DNA from: Flavobacterium circumlabens
GTDB lineage: Bacteria; Bacteroidota; Bacteroidia; Flavobacteriales; Flavobacteriaceae
Assembly: GCF_004345565.1 (NCBI RefSeq)
Contig: NZ_SLWA01000002.1
Span: forward strand, 496,001 to 560,000
DNA: 64,000 nucleotides
Reading direction: 5' to 3'
The notes beneath the pieces are model-generated. The model saw nothing but the letters and a program-made list of their open reading frames with translations. It ran no database searches and had not been told where the DNA came from. Shown piece by piece: positions 1 through 7,989 of the stretch (its first letter is position 1; each line of letters starts with the position of its first letter). Made by a program: the position numbers and the translations under genes.

Positions 1-588
1 TCTTATGGGCTTTCGACTTTAAGAAAACGACATATCAATATTGATCGTAATTCGCTTCGGTTTGAGTTTGTCGGCAAAAAAGGAAAACAGCATACCATCA
101 CCACCAGAAATAAACAACTGATAAAATTGGTCAGCCGATGTGAAGAAATTCCAGGTTGGGAAGTTTTTAAATACTATGATGAAAATGGCGAACGAAAAGT
201 CCTGGACAGTCATATGGTAAATGAATATCTTCATGAAATTTCAGGTAAGCATTTTAGTGCGAAAGATTTCAGAACATGGGCAGCATCCCTGATATTTTTT
301 GAAAATTTACTGAATATCGGAATTACTGAGGAAGAAAAAGAAATTAAAAAAAATATTCTGACGGCTATTGACAGTACTGCCGAAGCACTGGGAAATACAA
401 GAAGCGTCTGTAGAAATTATTATGTGCATCCTTTGATTGTAGCCGGTTATGAAGATGGTTCAATCAAAGAATATTTTGATAAAGTCCGTAAAAACAGAAG
501 CAATCAAAAATATTTTTCACGTTCGGAAGTTGTTTTTTCTGAATTAATCGGAAGCTTTCAACCCGAATTTTCAAACGGATTGAGCTAA
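1..588 (+). CDS. DNA topoisomerase type IB, C-terminal part (5' end outside window)
   Basis: The frame is open from the first base, so the gene begins upstream of the window; about 195 C-terminal residues are visible. They match the catalytic domain of bacterial/poxvirus-like type IB topoisomerases: YGLSTLRKRH near the left edge, an FSAKDFRTWAAS block, and a terminal VCRNYYVHP motif whose second tyrosine is the expected nucleophile that forms the 3'-phosphotyrosyl intermediate. Such enzymes relax supercoils without ATP. In Bacteroidota they often sit among stress-related accessory genes, as here. A hairpin follows at about 670-700. Family call is confident; physiological role is inferred. Confidence 0.88.
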   Translation, partial: SYGLSTLRKRHINIDRNSLRFEFVGKKGKQHTITTRNKQLIKLVSRCEEIPGWEVFKYYDENGERKVLDSHMVNEYLHEISGKHFSAKDFRTWAASLIFFENLLNIGITEEEKEIKKNILTAIDSTAEALGNTRSVCRNYYVHPLIVAGYEDGSIKEYFDKVRKNRSNQKYFSRSEVVFSELIGSFQPEFSNGLS

Positions 589-669
589 AAATTGATTGGA
601 TTGAGTTAAAGAATACGTGTAAAAAACAGCAATTTTGATACTACAAGGAGTTCAGATTGGAAAAAAAAA

Positions 670-706
670 GCGGCACATATATCTTTTGGTAAATGTGTCG
701 TTTTAA
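670..706. terminator. Hairpin with flanking A and T runs between topoisomerase and DUF5661-like gene
   Basis: An imperfect inverted repeat (CGGCACAT pairing with ATGTGTCG, one G-U pair) is preceded by an A-run and followed by TTTT, so it could end transcription on either strand. It overlaps the earliest possible start of the next gene (693), which argues for the later ATG at 729. Confidence 0.5.
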
Positions 707-728
707 TTTAAAACAAAATTATAAAGTT

Positions 729-1376
729 ATGGGAACTAAAAGTGGTGCTTATCAGGATGTATATATCAAAAGAGAGGATGAAATGGTAAGTTTGAAAAAC
801 GATGTAACTGATTTTTGTGAAAAGTACATCAAACCTGTTCATCCCGATAATTGGGACTGGTCGGTACGGGATTTCGAAAATCCGGATAACGATCCTACAA
901 TTGACGAAGCAAGAGCGATTGCAGCTGTTGTTTATAACGATTTAAATAAAAACATAGAAACCGATGTTGATCTGTCAACGATGAACAATGTCGAAGCCAT
1001 TAAAGCCTATTTAAATCCGAATAGCAAACACGAAAGATTTAATATGGAAGAATTCGCTTTTGCCTTAAAAGTGGAATTAGAACACGGAAGGATAAAGGAT
1101 GTCAATGTAACCAGCAATCATCCGTTTCTGACTGCCATGATCGCACTTGCCCATATGACCGAAAGCCTGACCTATTACAAAAGATTAGCCGTAATGGAAG
1201 CACAGGGTGAAATTTATGAAATCATGCGTAAAATCGAAAGTTCCACTACAGGAAAAGAGGAATGGTATAAAGAATTAGGCAAAGCTGAACAGGAACTAAA
1301 CGAAGCCAGATCCGGTCTCTCAGAACGCCTGGAAAGAATGGATGATATTCCTCCTTTGGAAAAAATTGGAGATTAG
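729..1376 (+). CDS. DUF5661-like conserved protein
   Basis: Predicted soluble protein of 215 residues. The central part (FNMEEFAFALKVELEHG followed by NVTSNHPFLTAMIALAHM and YYKRL) resembles the DUF5661 family of unknown function, in which an EHG...NVT block precedes a conserved helix. The C-terminal 40 residues are charged and helical. The ATG at 729 was preferred over 693 because a terminator hairpin overlaps the upstream start. No catalytic role can be assigned. Its neighbours are topoisomerase IB, an acidic protein and a ferritin-like stress protein. Family assignment is from memory of the motif and is moderate. Confidence 0.7.
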   Translation: MGTKSGAYQDVYIKREDEMVSLKNDVTDFCEKYIKPVHPDNWDWSVRDFENPDNDPTIDEARAIAAVVYNDLNKNIETDVDLSTMNNVEAIKAYLNPNSKHERFNMEEFAFALKVELEHGRIKDVNVTSNHPFLTAMIALAHMTESLTYYKRLAVMEAQGEIYEIMRKIESSTTGKEEWYKELGKAEQELNEARSGLSERLERMDDIPPLEKIGD

Positions 1377-1397
1377 GTTTTTATAAAAAAATAAAAT

Positions 1398-1432
1398 AAA
1401 GAAAGCCGTTACTACATGTAACAGCTTTCTTT
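1398..1432. terminator. Bidirectional terminator between convergent genes
   Basis: A stem of AAAGAAAGC-GTTAC pairs with GTAAC-GCTTTCTTT around a five-base loop (one bulged base per arm), with A-rich and T-rich flanks. It lies between the convergent genes ending at 1376 and 1447. Confidence 0.75.
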
Positions 1433-1446
1433 ATGTTTTACCCCGA

Positions 1447-1902
1447 TTAAAATTTTCTGGGGTCATTGTCAGGATAAGTATCTCCCGAATCTTCTTCTTC
1501 GATTTCGTCTTCTTCCAGATCGTCTTCCAATTCATCATCATCCTCATCTATATCTTCAAGATCTTTATCTGTTTCGGTAAAGTCATCGTCAACATCTTTA
1601 GGGTTGTCAAATTCGTCGTTTAAATCTTCCTGATCGTCATCGTGTTCAAGATCACGGGGAGAATGGAAATCATCGTCCAGATCATCAATTTCATCGTAAT
1701 CACCTTCGTCATTAGTGATTTGCTCCTGATCCGGAATTGCCTTATTAGGATCATATCCGTTTAATTTACGTCCAAAATTTCTACTATCATTGTAATGGTG
1801 ATGTCCTTTTTTTAGCTCGTGATTGTTATAAAGGGCTTCATTCATAATCGCATTTTGCTTATTTAAATTAGTGCTTCTGATTTTTTTATCTGTAATATCC
1901 AT
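1447..1902 (-). CDS. Highly acidic, low-complexity hypothetical protein
   Basis: Protein of 151 residues. The first 60 residues are of mixed composition and include a GHHHYND stretch. The remaining 90 are dominated by Asp and Glu, with many runs of D and E and almost no hydrophobic residues, so the tail is probably disordered. There is no signal peptide or membrane segment. It resembles in style the acidic proteins at 37231-37626 and 35594-35782, and all three share the promoter layout described separately (here -7 at 1930-1937). Function unknown; cation binding or a stress-related role is only a guess. Confidence 0.72.
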   Translation of the reverse strand: MDITDKKIRSTNLNKQNAIMNEALYNNHELKKGHHHYNDSRNFGRKLNGYDPNKAIPDQEQITNDEGDYDEIDDLDDDFHSPRDLEHDDDQEDLNDEFDNPKDVDDDFTETDKDLEDIDEDDDELEDDLEEDEIEEEDSGDTYPDNDPRKF

Positions 1903-1929
1903 GATCGGTGATTTTAATTGTTTGTATTA

Positions 1930-1967
1930 CAAATCTAACACCTGACAGATGCTTTCTTCTTACAGAA
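1930..1967 (-). promoter_or_regulatory. Putative promoter of the acidic protein gene
   Basis: Read on the minus strand: TTCTGTAA (1967-1960), a 22-base spacer, then TAGATTTG (1937-1930), which fits the Bacteroidota -7 consensus TAnnTTTG. The -7 lies 28 bases before the ATG at 1902. The usual -33 TTTG is absent; TTCTGTAA occupies its place, with the same spacing as at 37673-37710. Confidence 0.5.
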
Positions 1968-2090
1968 TTTTATTTGCTAATTCTATAATTTACAGATGTT
2001 TATATTGTAATTTAAGCAAAAAAGGGTGTAACAAATTCGTTTTTAATGCCTGTAATTTTACTCTTATTAATTATTAAAAAAAACTCTATC

Positions 2091-2666
2091 ATGGAAACTA
2101 AAAGTAAAAAAGAGACCACACCAAAACAAACTGCAAAAGCAGGTGTCATAAAACCAAAGTCAAATGCAGCTTCAGGATTAACAGCACTTTTTGAAGATGG
2201 ACTAAAAGATATTTACTGGGCGGAGAAAGCGCTGACAAAAGCACTTCCGCTAATGGCAAAAAATGCGACCTCTGCTGAATTGATCGACGCATTAACCAAT
2301 CATTTGACGGAGACAGAAGAACAGGTAACCCGTTTAGAAAAGGTTTTTGAGTCGATCGGTAAAAAAGCAAGCGCGAAAAAATGTGATGCCATGGAAGGTT
2401 TAATTGAAGAAGGAAAAGGTATCCTTGAGGAAACCGAACCAGGCGTAGTTCGTGATGCCGGGATTATTGCGGCCGCCCAAAAAATCGAGCATTACGAGAT
2501 TGCCACTTACGGAACGTTACGACAATTTGCAGAAACCCTTGGTTTTACGGAAGCTGCAGCGCTGTTGGAGGAAACATTAGATGAAGAAAAAGGGGCTGAT
2601 AAAAAATTAACGGAAGTTGCCGTAGCAGCCATTAATATTGAAGCGGCAGAAGAAGACGAAAAGTAA
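2091..2666 (+). CDS. Ferritin-like DUF892 protein (YciE/YciF family)
   Basis: Protein of 191 residues. After a Lys/Thr-rich N-terminal tail of about 25 residues comes a four-helix ferritin-like bundle: LFEDGLKDIYWAEKAL, HLTETEEQVTRLEKVFE, DAGIIAAAQKIEHYEIATYG and a final helix EETLDEEKGADKKLTEVA. The spaced Glu/His residues (E in YWAEK, E in TETEEQ, EHYE, DEEK) are those expected to bind a di-metal centre in this family. YciE/YciF proteins are associated with osmotic and oxidative stress in enterics. Start at 2091 gives the usual N-terminus; the in-frame extension from 2046 is hydrophobic and unlikely. Confidence 0.88.
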   Translation: METKSKKETTPKQTAKAGVIKPKSNAASGLTALFEDGLKDIYWAEKALTKALPLMAKNATSAELIDALTNHLTETEEQVTRLEKVFESIGKKASAKKCDAMEGLIEEGKGILEETEPGVVRDAGIIAAAQKIEHYEIATYGTLRQFAETLGFTEAAALLEETLDEEKGADKKLTEVAVAAINIEAAEEDEK

Positions 2667-2673
2667 ACTGCCC

Positions 2674-2714
2674 TAAAAGAAAAAGTGTTGTTTTTTGCAG
2701 CACTTTTTCTTTTA
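2674..2714. terminator. Rho-independent terminator after the ferritin-like gene
   Basis: TAAAAGAAAAAGTG at 2674-2687 pairs perfectly with CACTTTTTCTTTTA at 2701-2714 around a 13-base T-rich loop. Confidence 0.7.
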
Positions 2715-2753
2715 TAATTTAAAAATACCGGTCTAACAAAATATAGAATTCTT

Positions 2754-3485
2754 ATGCCAGAAGGTCCGTCAATTGTAATACTTAAGGAAGAAACACAGCA
2801 ATTTTCAGGGCAGAAAGTAATTTCTGTTTCCGGAAATAGTGCTATTGACATTCAAAGAATAAAAGGTAAAAGCATAACCTCTTTTAAAACCTGGGGAAAA
2901 CACTTTCTAATTTGTTTTGATGATTTTACGGTTAAAATCCATTTACTCATGTTTGGTACCTACCGGATCAATGAGCGAAAAGAAACCACGCCACGATTAA
3001 GTTTGGTTTTTTCGAAAGGTGAACTTAATTTTTATACTTGCTCCGTTAAAATTCTCGAAGGAGATATCAATCTTCATTATGACTGGACTGAGGATGTCAT
3101 GAATACAAAATGGGATCCGGAAAAAGCAAAACAAAGCCTGGATAAAATTCCAAAACAAAAGATTTGCGATGCTTTACTCGATCAGGATATATTTTCGGGA
3201 GTCGGCAATATTATAAAAAATGAAGTTTTATACCGCTGTTACATTCATCCCGAATCTTTGGTGGGTACAATTCCACCTCTGAAACTAAAGGAATTGATTG
3301 ACGAATGCTCTGTTTACAGTTTTCAGTTTTTGGAATGGAAAAAAGCATTTGAACTTAAAAAACATTGGCTTGCTCATACCAAAAAAATCTGTCTGCGCTG
3401 CGATCTTCCGTTTACAAAGAAATATACCGGTGTAAAAAAACGAAGAAGCTTTTTCTGTACCAATTGTCAAAAATTATATCAATGA
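2754..3485 (+). CDS. Fpg/Nei-family DNA glycosylase (endonuclease VIII-like)
   Basis: Protein of 243 residues, slightly shorter than typical Fpg/Nei (about 260-270). It begins MPEGPS, giving the Pro-2/Glu-3 catalytic N-terminus, then a WGKHF segment recalling the Nei lysine region. A helix-two-turn-helix follows at about residues 143-168 (DIFSGVGNIIKNEVLYR), and a C-terminal zinc finger with CX2C...CX2C at about 215-238. These enzymes excise oxidised bases and cleave the abasic site. The stop codon overlaps the ATG of the next gene by four bases, so the two are probably co-translated. Whether it acts on 8-oxoguanine or oxidised pyrimidines cannot be decided here; HLLMFG replaces the usual HLGMTG. 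Confidence 0.88.
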   Translation: MPEGPSIVILKEETQQFSGQKVISVSGNSAIDIQRIKGKSITSFKTWGKHFLICFDDFTVKIHLLMFGTYRINERKETTPRLSLVFSKGELNFYTCSVKILEGDINLHYDWTEDVMNTKWDPEKAKQSLDKIPKQKICDALLDQDIFSGVGNIIKNEVLYRCYIHPESLVGTIPPLKLKELIDECSVYSFQFLEWKKAFELKKHWLAHTKKICLRCDLPFTKKYTGVKKRRSFFCTNCQKLYQ

Positions 3486-4195
3486 AAAAAGAACTATTAA
3501 CAGGATGTTCGAGTTACAATAACCGCTATTGGAAAGGTATTTTCTATCCCGAAAATTTGCCCACTTCCAAATGGTTCGATTATTATTGCCAGCATTTTGA
3601 TACGTATGAAATGAATGGTACTTTTTACAAATTTCCGACCCTTCGAATATTCGAAAATTGGTATAAAAAAGTACCGGAAAATTTCCTTTTTGCAGTAAAA
3701 GCACCAAAAGAAATTACGCACATCAGGAAGTTTACAGCTTGCGAAACTTTGTTGTCTGATTTCTATTCTATTTGTGAAAATGGTTTACGTGAAAAATTAG
3801 GTCCGATATTATTTCAGTTTCCTCCGAGTTATGATTTTACCGAAGAGAGACTGCAAACCATTATAAAATCACTTGATACTAAATTTATGAATGTAATTGA
3901 ATTCAGGCATAAAAGCTGGTGGAATCAGCATGTCCGGGATACTTTTATAGAAAATAAAATCACTTTTTGCAGTGTAAGTTATCCGGGATTGCCTGATGTT
4001 GTTTTAACCGAATTTCCAATGGTTTACGTTCGGCTGCACGGAGATAAAAAGTTGTTTTATTCAGGGTATTCAACAGAAAAACTGGAAGAAATAAAAAAGG
4101 AAATTTCAAAATCCTCTAAAAGTGCTTTTGTTTATTTTAATAATACGGCAGGTGTGGAAGGGATTTCGAATGCTTTGGAGTTTAAAGCACTATAA
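3482..4195 (+). CDS. DUF72 family protein
   Basis: Protein of 237 residues with the N-terminal signature of the DUF72 TIM-barrel-like family: GCSSYNNRYWKGIFYPE, then YEMNGTFYKFP, NFLFAVKAPKEITHIRK, ILFQFPPSYDFT, VIEFRHKSWW and a late VYVRLHGD block. The ATG overlaps the glycosylase stop (ATGA), which supports this start over upstream in-frame codons and points to an operon. The family's biochemical function is not established; the neighbouring base-excision glycosylase is at most a hint. Convergent with the next gene. Confidence 0.85.
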   Translation: MKKELLTGCSSYNNRYWKGIFYPENLPTSKWFDYYCQHFDTYEMNGTFYKFPTLRIFENWYKKVPENFLFAVKAPKEITHIRKFTACETLLSDFYSICENGLREKLGPILFQFPPSYDFTEERLQTIIKSLDTKFMNVIEFRHKSWWNQHVRDTFIENKITFCSVSYPGLPDVVLTEFPMVYVRLHGDKKLFYSGYSTEKLEEIKKEISKSSKSAFVYFNNTAGVEGISNALEFKAL

Positions 4196-4239
4196 GTTTA
4201 AAAAGATAAAGAAAAACCAAAATGGGGTATTAAAAGGAA

Positions 4240-4281
4240 GGAGCAATTACAATCCGGCTTTGGCCCGATAATAATTGCTCC
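4240..4281. terminator. Hairpin between convergent genes
   Basis: GGAGCAATTA at 4240-4249 pairs with TAATTGCTCC at 4272-4281 around a 22-base loop. No long T-run follows, so termination strength is uncertain. Confidence 0.45.
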
Positions 4282-4321
4282 TTGGTCTTAAATGAGAAAA
4301 AATATAATGAAGAAATGAAAT

Positions 4322-4822
4322 TTACAATTTCAAAGTTCCTTCAATTCCGTCATCCATGGTTTTTCCACTTACAAATGCAGCTGTCATTTTTGCAATTGCA
4401 ACCACTTTTCCGTGTTTATTGTTCCAGTAGTAGCCATCTTCAGGTACGACTTTAATAACACTCAGATTCGGATCGTCAATTCCACCCGGCATCCAGATTT
4501 TTACAATCGGATCCCATAGTTCTTCTATGATTTCGCGTTTGTACAATATTGTTGCAGTTCCATGTAAAGTCAGAAATTTATCATGTGGCGCAGCAAAAAA
4601 GATTTCTACCAGTGGATTTAGCGTGATTTCTGCATTTTGACTGCTGTTTCTGTCCGATAAAAACCAGAGTTGTCCCAGTTCATCAATTTTCTGAACAGAC
4701 ATTGGCCTTGATTGCAGTCTGATGTCTTTATAAGTACAAAACATACATGTTTTTATATCTTCTGCGAGATCTTTTATTTTATCTGCAGCTAGTTCATCTG
4801 TAAGGTCTTTATGATCTCCCAT
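4322..4822 (-). CDS. Pyridoxamine 5'-phosphate oxidase-fold protein (general stress protein 26-like)
   Basis: Protein of 166 residues. The split-barrel flavin-binding fold is recognised from CMFCTYKDIRLQSRPM, GQLWFLSDRNSSQ, VEIFFAAPHDKFLTLHGTA, the IVKIWMPGG loop and a terminal GKTMDDGIEGTLKL, as in general stress protein 26 relatives. These proteins bind FMN or related cofactors, but most have no proven substrate. No signal peptide. Its upstream region contains TTCTGTAA (4947-4940, minus strand), a weak relative of the promoter motif of the acidic proteins. Confidence 0.85.
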   Translation of the reverse strand: MGDHKDLTDELAADKIKDLAEDIKTCMFCTYKDIRLQSRPMSVQKIDELGQLWFLSDRNSSQNAEITLNPLVEIFFAAPHDKFLTLHGTATILYKREIIEELWDPIVKIWMPGGIDDPNLSVIKVVPEDGYYWNNKHGKVVAIAKMTAAFVSGKTMDDGIEGTLKL

Positions 4823-5028
4823 AACTTTATTTGTTTAATGTGTTAATTAATTAGTTTTGCATAAAAACTCCTGTTTGTAAATTGAATTTTATGTAAGAGT
4901 TTAATAATGATAAAGTTGAGGATTTTGTTCTTTTTCCGGTTACAGAATTTTACTTATAAATTATGAGATTCCAATTTGGATTTTTGTCAGAATTTAAAAC
5001 AAATTATTTAAATTTATTTATTTGAGTT

Positions 5029-5036
5029 ATCTTTGA
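5029..5036 (+). promoter_or_regulatory. Putative -7 element upstream of response regulator
   Basis: TATCTTTG fits the Bacteroidota -7 consensus TAnnTTTG and lies 29 bases before the ATG at 5065. No clear TTTG at -33 was found. Confidence 0.35.
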
Positions 5037-5064
5037 ATCACAAAATACCATTTTTCCAATATAC

Positions 5065-5496
5065 ATGAAAGATTTGACAATATTTTATACAGATGATGAC
5101 GAAGATGATATAAGCATTTTCACAGACGCAGTTGAATCTTTACCTAAGAAAATAGAGCTAAAAACGTACAATGGAGGTGAAAAATTACTGAACGCAATTT
5201 ACAATCCGCCACCAACGCCACACGTTGTTTTTTTAGATTTGAATATGCCGGGTAAAAATGGTTTTGATGTATTGACTGAGCTGAAAAAGTCTGATGAAAA
5301 AAAAGACATTCCAATTATAATTTTTTCCACTTCAAACGAACCGGGCATCATAGAAAAATGCCGTACACTGGGAGCCAATTACTTTATAACAAAACCTGTT
5401 TTAATGAAAGATATTATAAAATCTATTGAACATGCTTTAGAAATTGACTGGAAAAAGTTTACTCCCGATTCCAAAAATTTTGTCTATAAATTATAA
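5065..5496 (+). CDS. Single-domain response regulator (CheY-like)
   Basis: Protein of 143 residues made of one receiver domain: acidic pocket FYTDDDEDD near the N-terminus, phosphoacceptor Asp in VVFLDLNMPGKNGFD, Ser in IIFSTSNEP and Lys in FITKPV. No output domain, so it probably passes phosphate or acts by protein contact, as Rcp1-type regulators do with phytochrome-like kinases. No kinase is adjacent. A strong terminator follows directly, so it is probably monocistronic. Confidence 0.88.
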   Translation: MKDLTIFYTDDDEDDISIFTDAVESLPKKIELKTYNGGEKLLNAIYNPPPTPHVVFLDLNMPGKNGFDVLTELKKSDEKKDIPIIIFSTSNEPGIIEKCRTLGANYFITKPVLMKDIIKSIEHALEIDWKKFTPDSKNFVYKL

Positions 5497-5515
5497 GGAC
5501 TTTTAAAAAAATTAT

Positions 5516-5552
5516 AAAAACCAAACTTACCCATAAGTTTGGTTTTTTTTTA
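5516..5552 (+). terminator. Rho-independent terminator after response regulator
   Basis: AAAAACCAAACTTA at 5516-5529 pairs perfectly with TAAGTTTGGTTTTT at 5534-5547 around a four-base loop, followed by more T residues. Confidence 0.85.
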
Positions 5553-5806
5553 GAAGATTAATTTCAAAAAGGTGCTTCTTTAACTTTTTTCACTGTGCCA
5601 GGATTGCAGACCAATTCCTATATCTCAATTATTGACTTTGAAAAGCGCACATTTTTCTTAGAGTCTGTAAAGTGTTATTATTGTGGCGTATATTCTCTTT
5701 TCTAATTTTTAAATGAGCTAAGATTTAAATGCATTGAGTTAAGGTTTTTGGGTCTGATTGCTGAAATTTGGATAAGAGATTAGAAAACATATTAAAAATA
5801 AAGATC
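5553..5806. other. Gap without recognised gene
   Basis: AT-rich spacer after the terminator. I see no convincing reading frame or RNA. TAAGGTTTTTG near 5740 could be a degenerate -7 region for the next gene. Confidence 0.4.
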
Positions 5807-6154
5807 ATGAAAAAAGAATATTCAAAAAACGAAACCGACTATATCAAAAAATATCAGGATGAGGGATATACCTCTAACTTCTTGTTTCAGGATGGTACAT
5901 TCTTAGATTCAGAAACTAAGAACAGCTATCTGCCGGAAGAAATATTTATTGTGGCCCATCATCGCTACGAAGGAATGAGTGATCCTGATGATATGTCTAT
6001 CTTATATATAATAGAAACCAACGATGAGAAAAAAGGAACTCATTTAATAGGCTATGGACCAACTGCTGATTTGGAAGAGGCAGAATTCTTTAAAGATATT
6101 CCAAAAAAGAACTATTCTAAAAATGCGGATATTAATGAAATTGCTTCCGAGTAA
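5807..6154 (+). CDS. Hypothetical small protein
   Basis: Protein of 115 residues when started at the ATG 5807; an earlier TTG at 5768 would add 13 residues but has no support. Composition is hydrophilic, with KNETDYIKKYQDEGYTSNF at the N-terminus and a YIIETNDEKKGTHLIGYGP segment that looks like a beta-hairpin. No signal peptide or membrane segment. Followed by a clear terminator. I do not recognise the family. Confidence 0.65.
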   Translation: MKKEYSKNETDYIKKYQDEGYTSNFLFQDGTFLDSETKNSYLPEEIFIVAHHRYEGMSDPDDMSILYIIETNDEKKGTHLIGYGPTADLEEAEFFKDIPKKNYSKNADINEIASE

Positions 6155-6208
6155 GTATATTAGAAGAAGCTTATTATAAAAATACACAACTATTTTATTT
6201 TGCTGAGG

Positions 6209-6250
6209 AAAGCAGTTATTCAGGATTAATTTCTGAATAGCTGCTTTTTT
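6209..6250 (+). terminator. Rho-independent terminator
   Basis: A 15-bp stem (AAAGCAGTTATTCAG at 6209-6223 with CTGAATAGCTGCTTT at 6233-6247, one G-U pair) is followed by a T-run. Confidence 0.8.
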
Positions 6251-6376
6251 ATTTAAAAGAATGCTAAAGTAGGAATTTGAGTGCAACCACAAATTTTGAA
6301 ATATATCCGAAAAATTGTATAACAATTTGATTTGCAATAATTACGAAATTTGAAATATCAAAAGCGATAAAAAAAC

Positions 6377-6390
6377 CAAAACCGGTTTTG
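6377..6390. promoter_or_regulatory. Perfect palindrome upstream of AraC-like regulator
   Basis: CAAAACCGGTTTTG is a 14-base perfect palindrome lying 42 bases before the ATG at 6432, a position typical of an operator. Autoregulation by the downstream gene is possible but unproven. Confidence 0.4.
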
Positions 6391-6431
6391 TACGTAAATT
6401 AATACTAACCGTTTTTTTTAAATAAATCAAA

Positions 6432-7268
6432 ATGAAAAAACTATACTTAAATACTGGCGGAATCAATACAATCTTTACGGATCTTGAAAGTTCATTTGAA
6501 GGAACTTTAACCTTTGATAATGAGGATTACAATTTAGCGGTAAACTCTAAATGGGCAAAAGGTACCATCAGCGGAATGAGTTTTCAAAACAAAATGTCCT
6601 ATATACAGTTTGATATGATTTTTTCTGAAGAGGTAACTTTAAGTATAGAATCGTTTCAGTGTGCTCCGGTTTTTTTCGCGTATTGTTCAGCCGGAAACTT
6701 AAAACATAGTTTTGGAGCGTACGGAAATAGTACCCATCTGAAAAAAGGACAATCCGGAATTATGAGTAACAATACAACGATCAATAATGTATTGTATTTT
6801 GAAAGAAACAAACCGGTTAAGATTTTACTGATCGGGGTTCCAACGGCAACATTTCAGGTGGAAGAAGATAACGATTTGCTTTCCAAAATATCAAAAATGT
6901 TTATTAATTCTTCCGGGAACTATATTTACGTTGGTGCACAAAACCATAGAATCGCCGAAAAACTAATTGAGTTTGATCGTATTCCTCAAAAAGGGATTGT
7001 CAAAAACTTGCTTAAAGAAAGTATTCTTAACAGTATTGTGGAAGTAGAAGTGATGCAGCACAGTTCTAATTACAGCTCAATGATTACACCAATTTTAGGT
7101 TTGGCCACTAAACAAATGGAGGAAATCAGAAGAATTTCGCAGGTTAATATTTCTGAAGTTTTACATTCACTCGGACATGCGGGAAGAAATTACTTTCCAA
7201 GATTTTTCAAAGAGAAATACCAGCTTATCCATAAATACTCTCACAATTCGCTAGCTAAAACAGCCTAA
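6432..7268 (+). CDS. AraC-like regulator with a reduced helix-turn-helix domain
   Basis: Protein of 278 residues. The first 160 residues look like a cupin-type sensor domain (SFQCAPVFFAYCSAG, LKKGQSGIMSNNTT, FERNKPVKILLIGVP). The C-terminus (NISEVLHSLGHAGRNYFPRF) resembles the second helix-turn-helix of AraC/XylS regulators, but I cannot see a normal first helix-turn-helix before it, and the chain ends about 30 residues later. It may therefore bind DNA differently or be a degenerate AraC derivative. A perfect palindrome lies just upstream. The ligand is unknown. Confidence 0.68.
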   Translation: MKKLYLNTGGINTIFTDLESSFEGTLTFDNEDYNLAVNSKWAKGTISGMSFQNKMSYIQFDMIFSEEVTLSIESFQCAPVFFAYCSAGNLKHSFGAYGNSTHLKKGQSGIMSNNTTINNVLYFERNKPVKILLIGVPTATFQVEEDNDLLSKISKMFINSSGNYIYVGAQNHRIAEKLIEFDRIPQKGIVKNLLKESILNSIVEVEVMQHSSNYSSMITPILGLATKQMEEIRRISQVNISEVLHSLGHAGRNYFPRFFKEKYQLIHKYSHNSLAKTA

Positions 7269-7290
7269 TATATCCTTAACTTGTAAGACA

Positions 7291-7322
7291 AAAAAACAGC
7301 TTAAAACAAAGCTGTTTTTTTT
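7291..7322. terminator. Bidirectional terminator
   Basis: AAAAAACAGCTT pairs with AAGCTGTTTTTT around a six-base loop between the convergent genes ending at 7268 and 7329. Confidence 0.85.
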
Positions 7323-7328
7323 ATGGCA

Positions 7329-7592
7329 TTATTTTTCCTTTTCGTAGTAAAGTATAAAATACACCATTATTAAATTTAGAAAAAGAGATACACTATTGGT
7401 GATAATAATGGGCAGATCATTTTTAAGAAAGCCATAAACTATCCAGGCCGCAATTCCAAAAGTCAGCGCACTAAAAGTTAAAAGTGAAATTTCTTTTACT
7501 TTTTTAGTTTTCCAAACCTTCAAAATCTGGGGAATAACCGATAGCGTAACGCACGTACCAGCCAGAAGCCCAACAACGTTAATCAGATCCAT
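7329..7592 (-). CDS. SemiSWEET family transporter (PQ-loop, three TM segments)
   Basis: Protein of 87 residues with three hydrophobic segments (about 4-24, 36-57, 62-82). The PQ motif SVIPQILKVWKTK ends the first helix, as in SemiSWEET proteins, which dimerise to form a sugar uniporter. Length is exactly that of the family (85-100). The second half includes GIAAWIVYGFLKNDLPIIITN, typical of the family. Substrate cannot be read from sequence. Confidence 0.88.
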   Translation of the reverse strand: MDLINVVGLLAGTCVTLSVIPQILKVWKTKKVKEISLLTFSALTFGIAAWIVYGFLKNDLPIIITNSVSLFLNLIMVYFILYYEKEK

Positions 7593-7989
7593 ATCTTTTT
7601 TTTAAAATAATAGCGAATTTTTAACTGGAAGAAGACTTAAAAGTAGCACTTATTTTGTCGGGTCGTTAACTGCATTGCAACAAAAACTACCGCAATAAAA
7701 CCTTCTTTTGTCATTTTGTACGAAAATACATTTGGTAAAAAAGGAAGTTTCAACGTTAATGAAATTTTAAAAATTCAGCAATCATCAGGAATCTAATTAA
7801 TTCGATTCAAACATGGGAATTATGAAACTATTTTCATTTGTGATAAAATAGGTTTTTAATTTTTTTTTATAAATTTGAAGCTTTTGTCAGCTGTTTTTTA
7901 CATAATAACTGGTATTCCAAGAACAAAAAACCATTCAGAACCAAATTTTAATTTTAAAATTTAATTCAATAACGTTTTACACCAATAAA
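7593..7989. other. Intergenic region between SemiSWEET and signalling operon
   Basis: About 400 bases of AT-rich DNA between divergent genes. No gene, strong hairpin or clear TAnnTTTG element was found. Confidence 0.4.

Noticed and set aside
693..728. Earlier start for the DUF5661-like gene
   Set aside because: The start codon lies in the arm of a terminator hairpin of the preceding gene; ATG 729 fits better.
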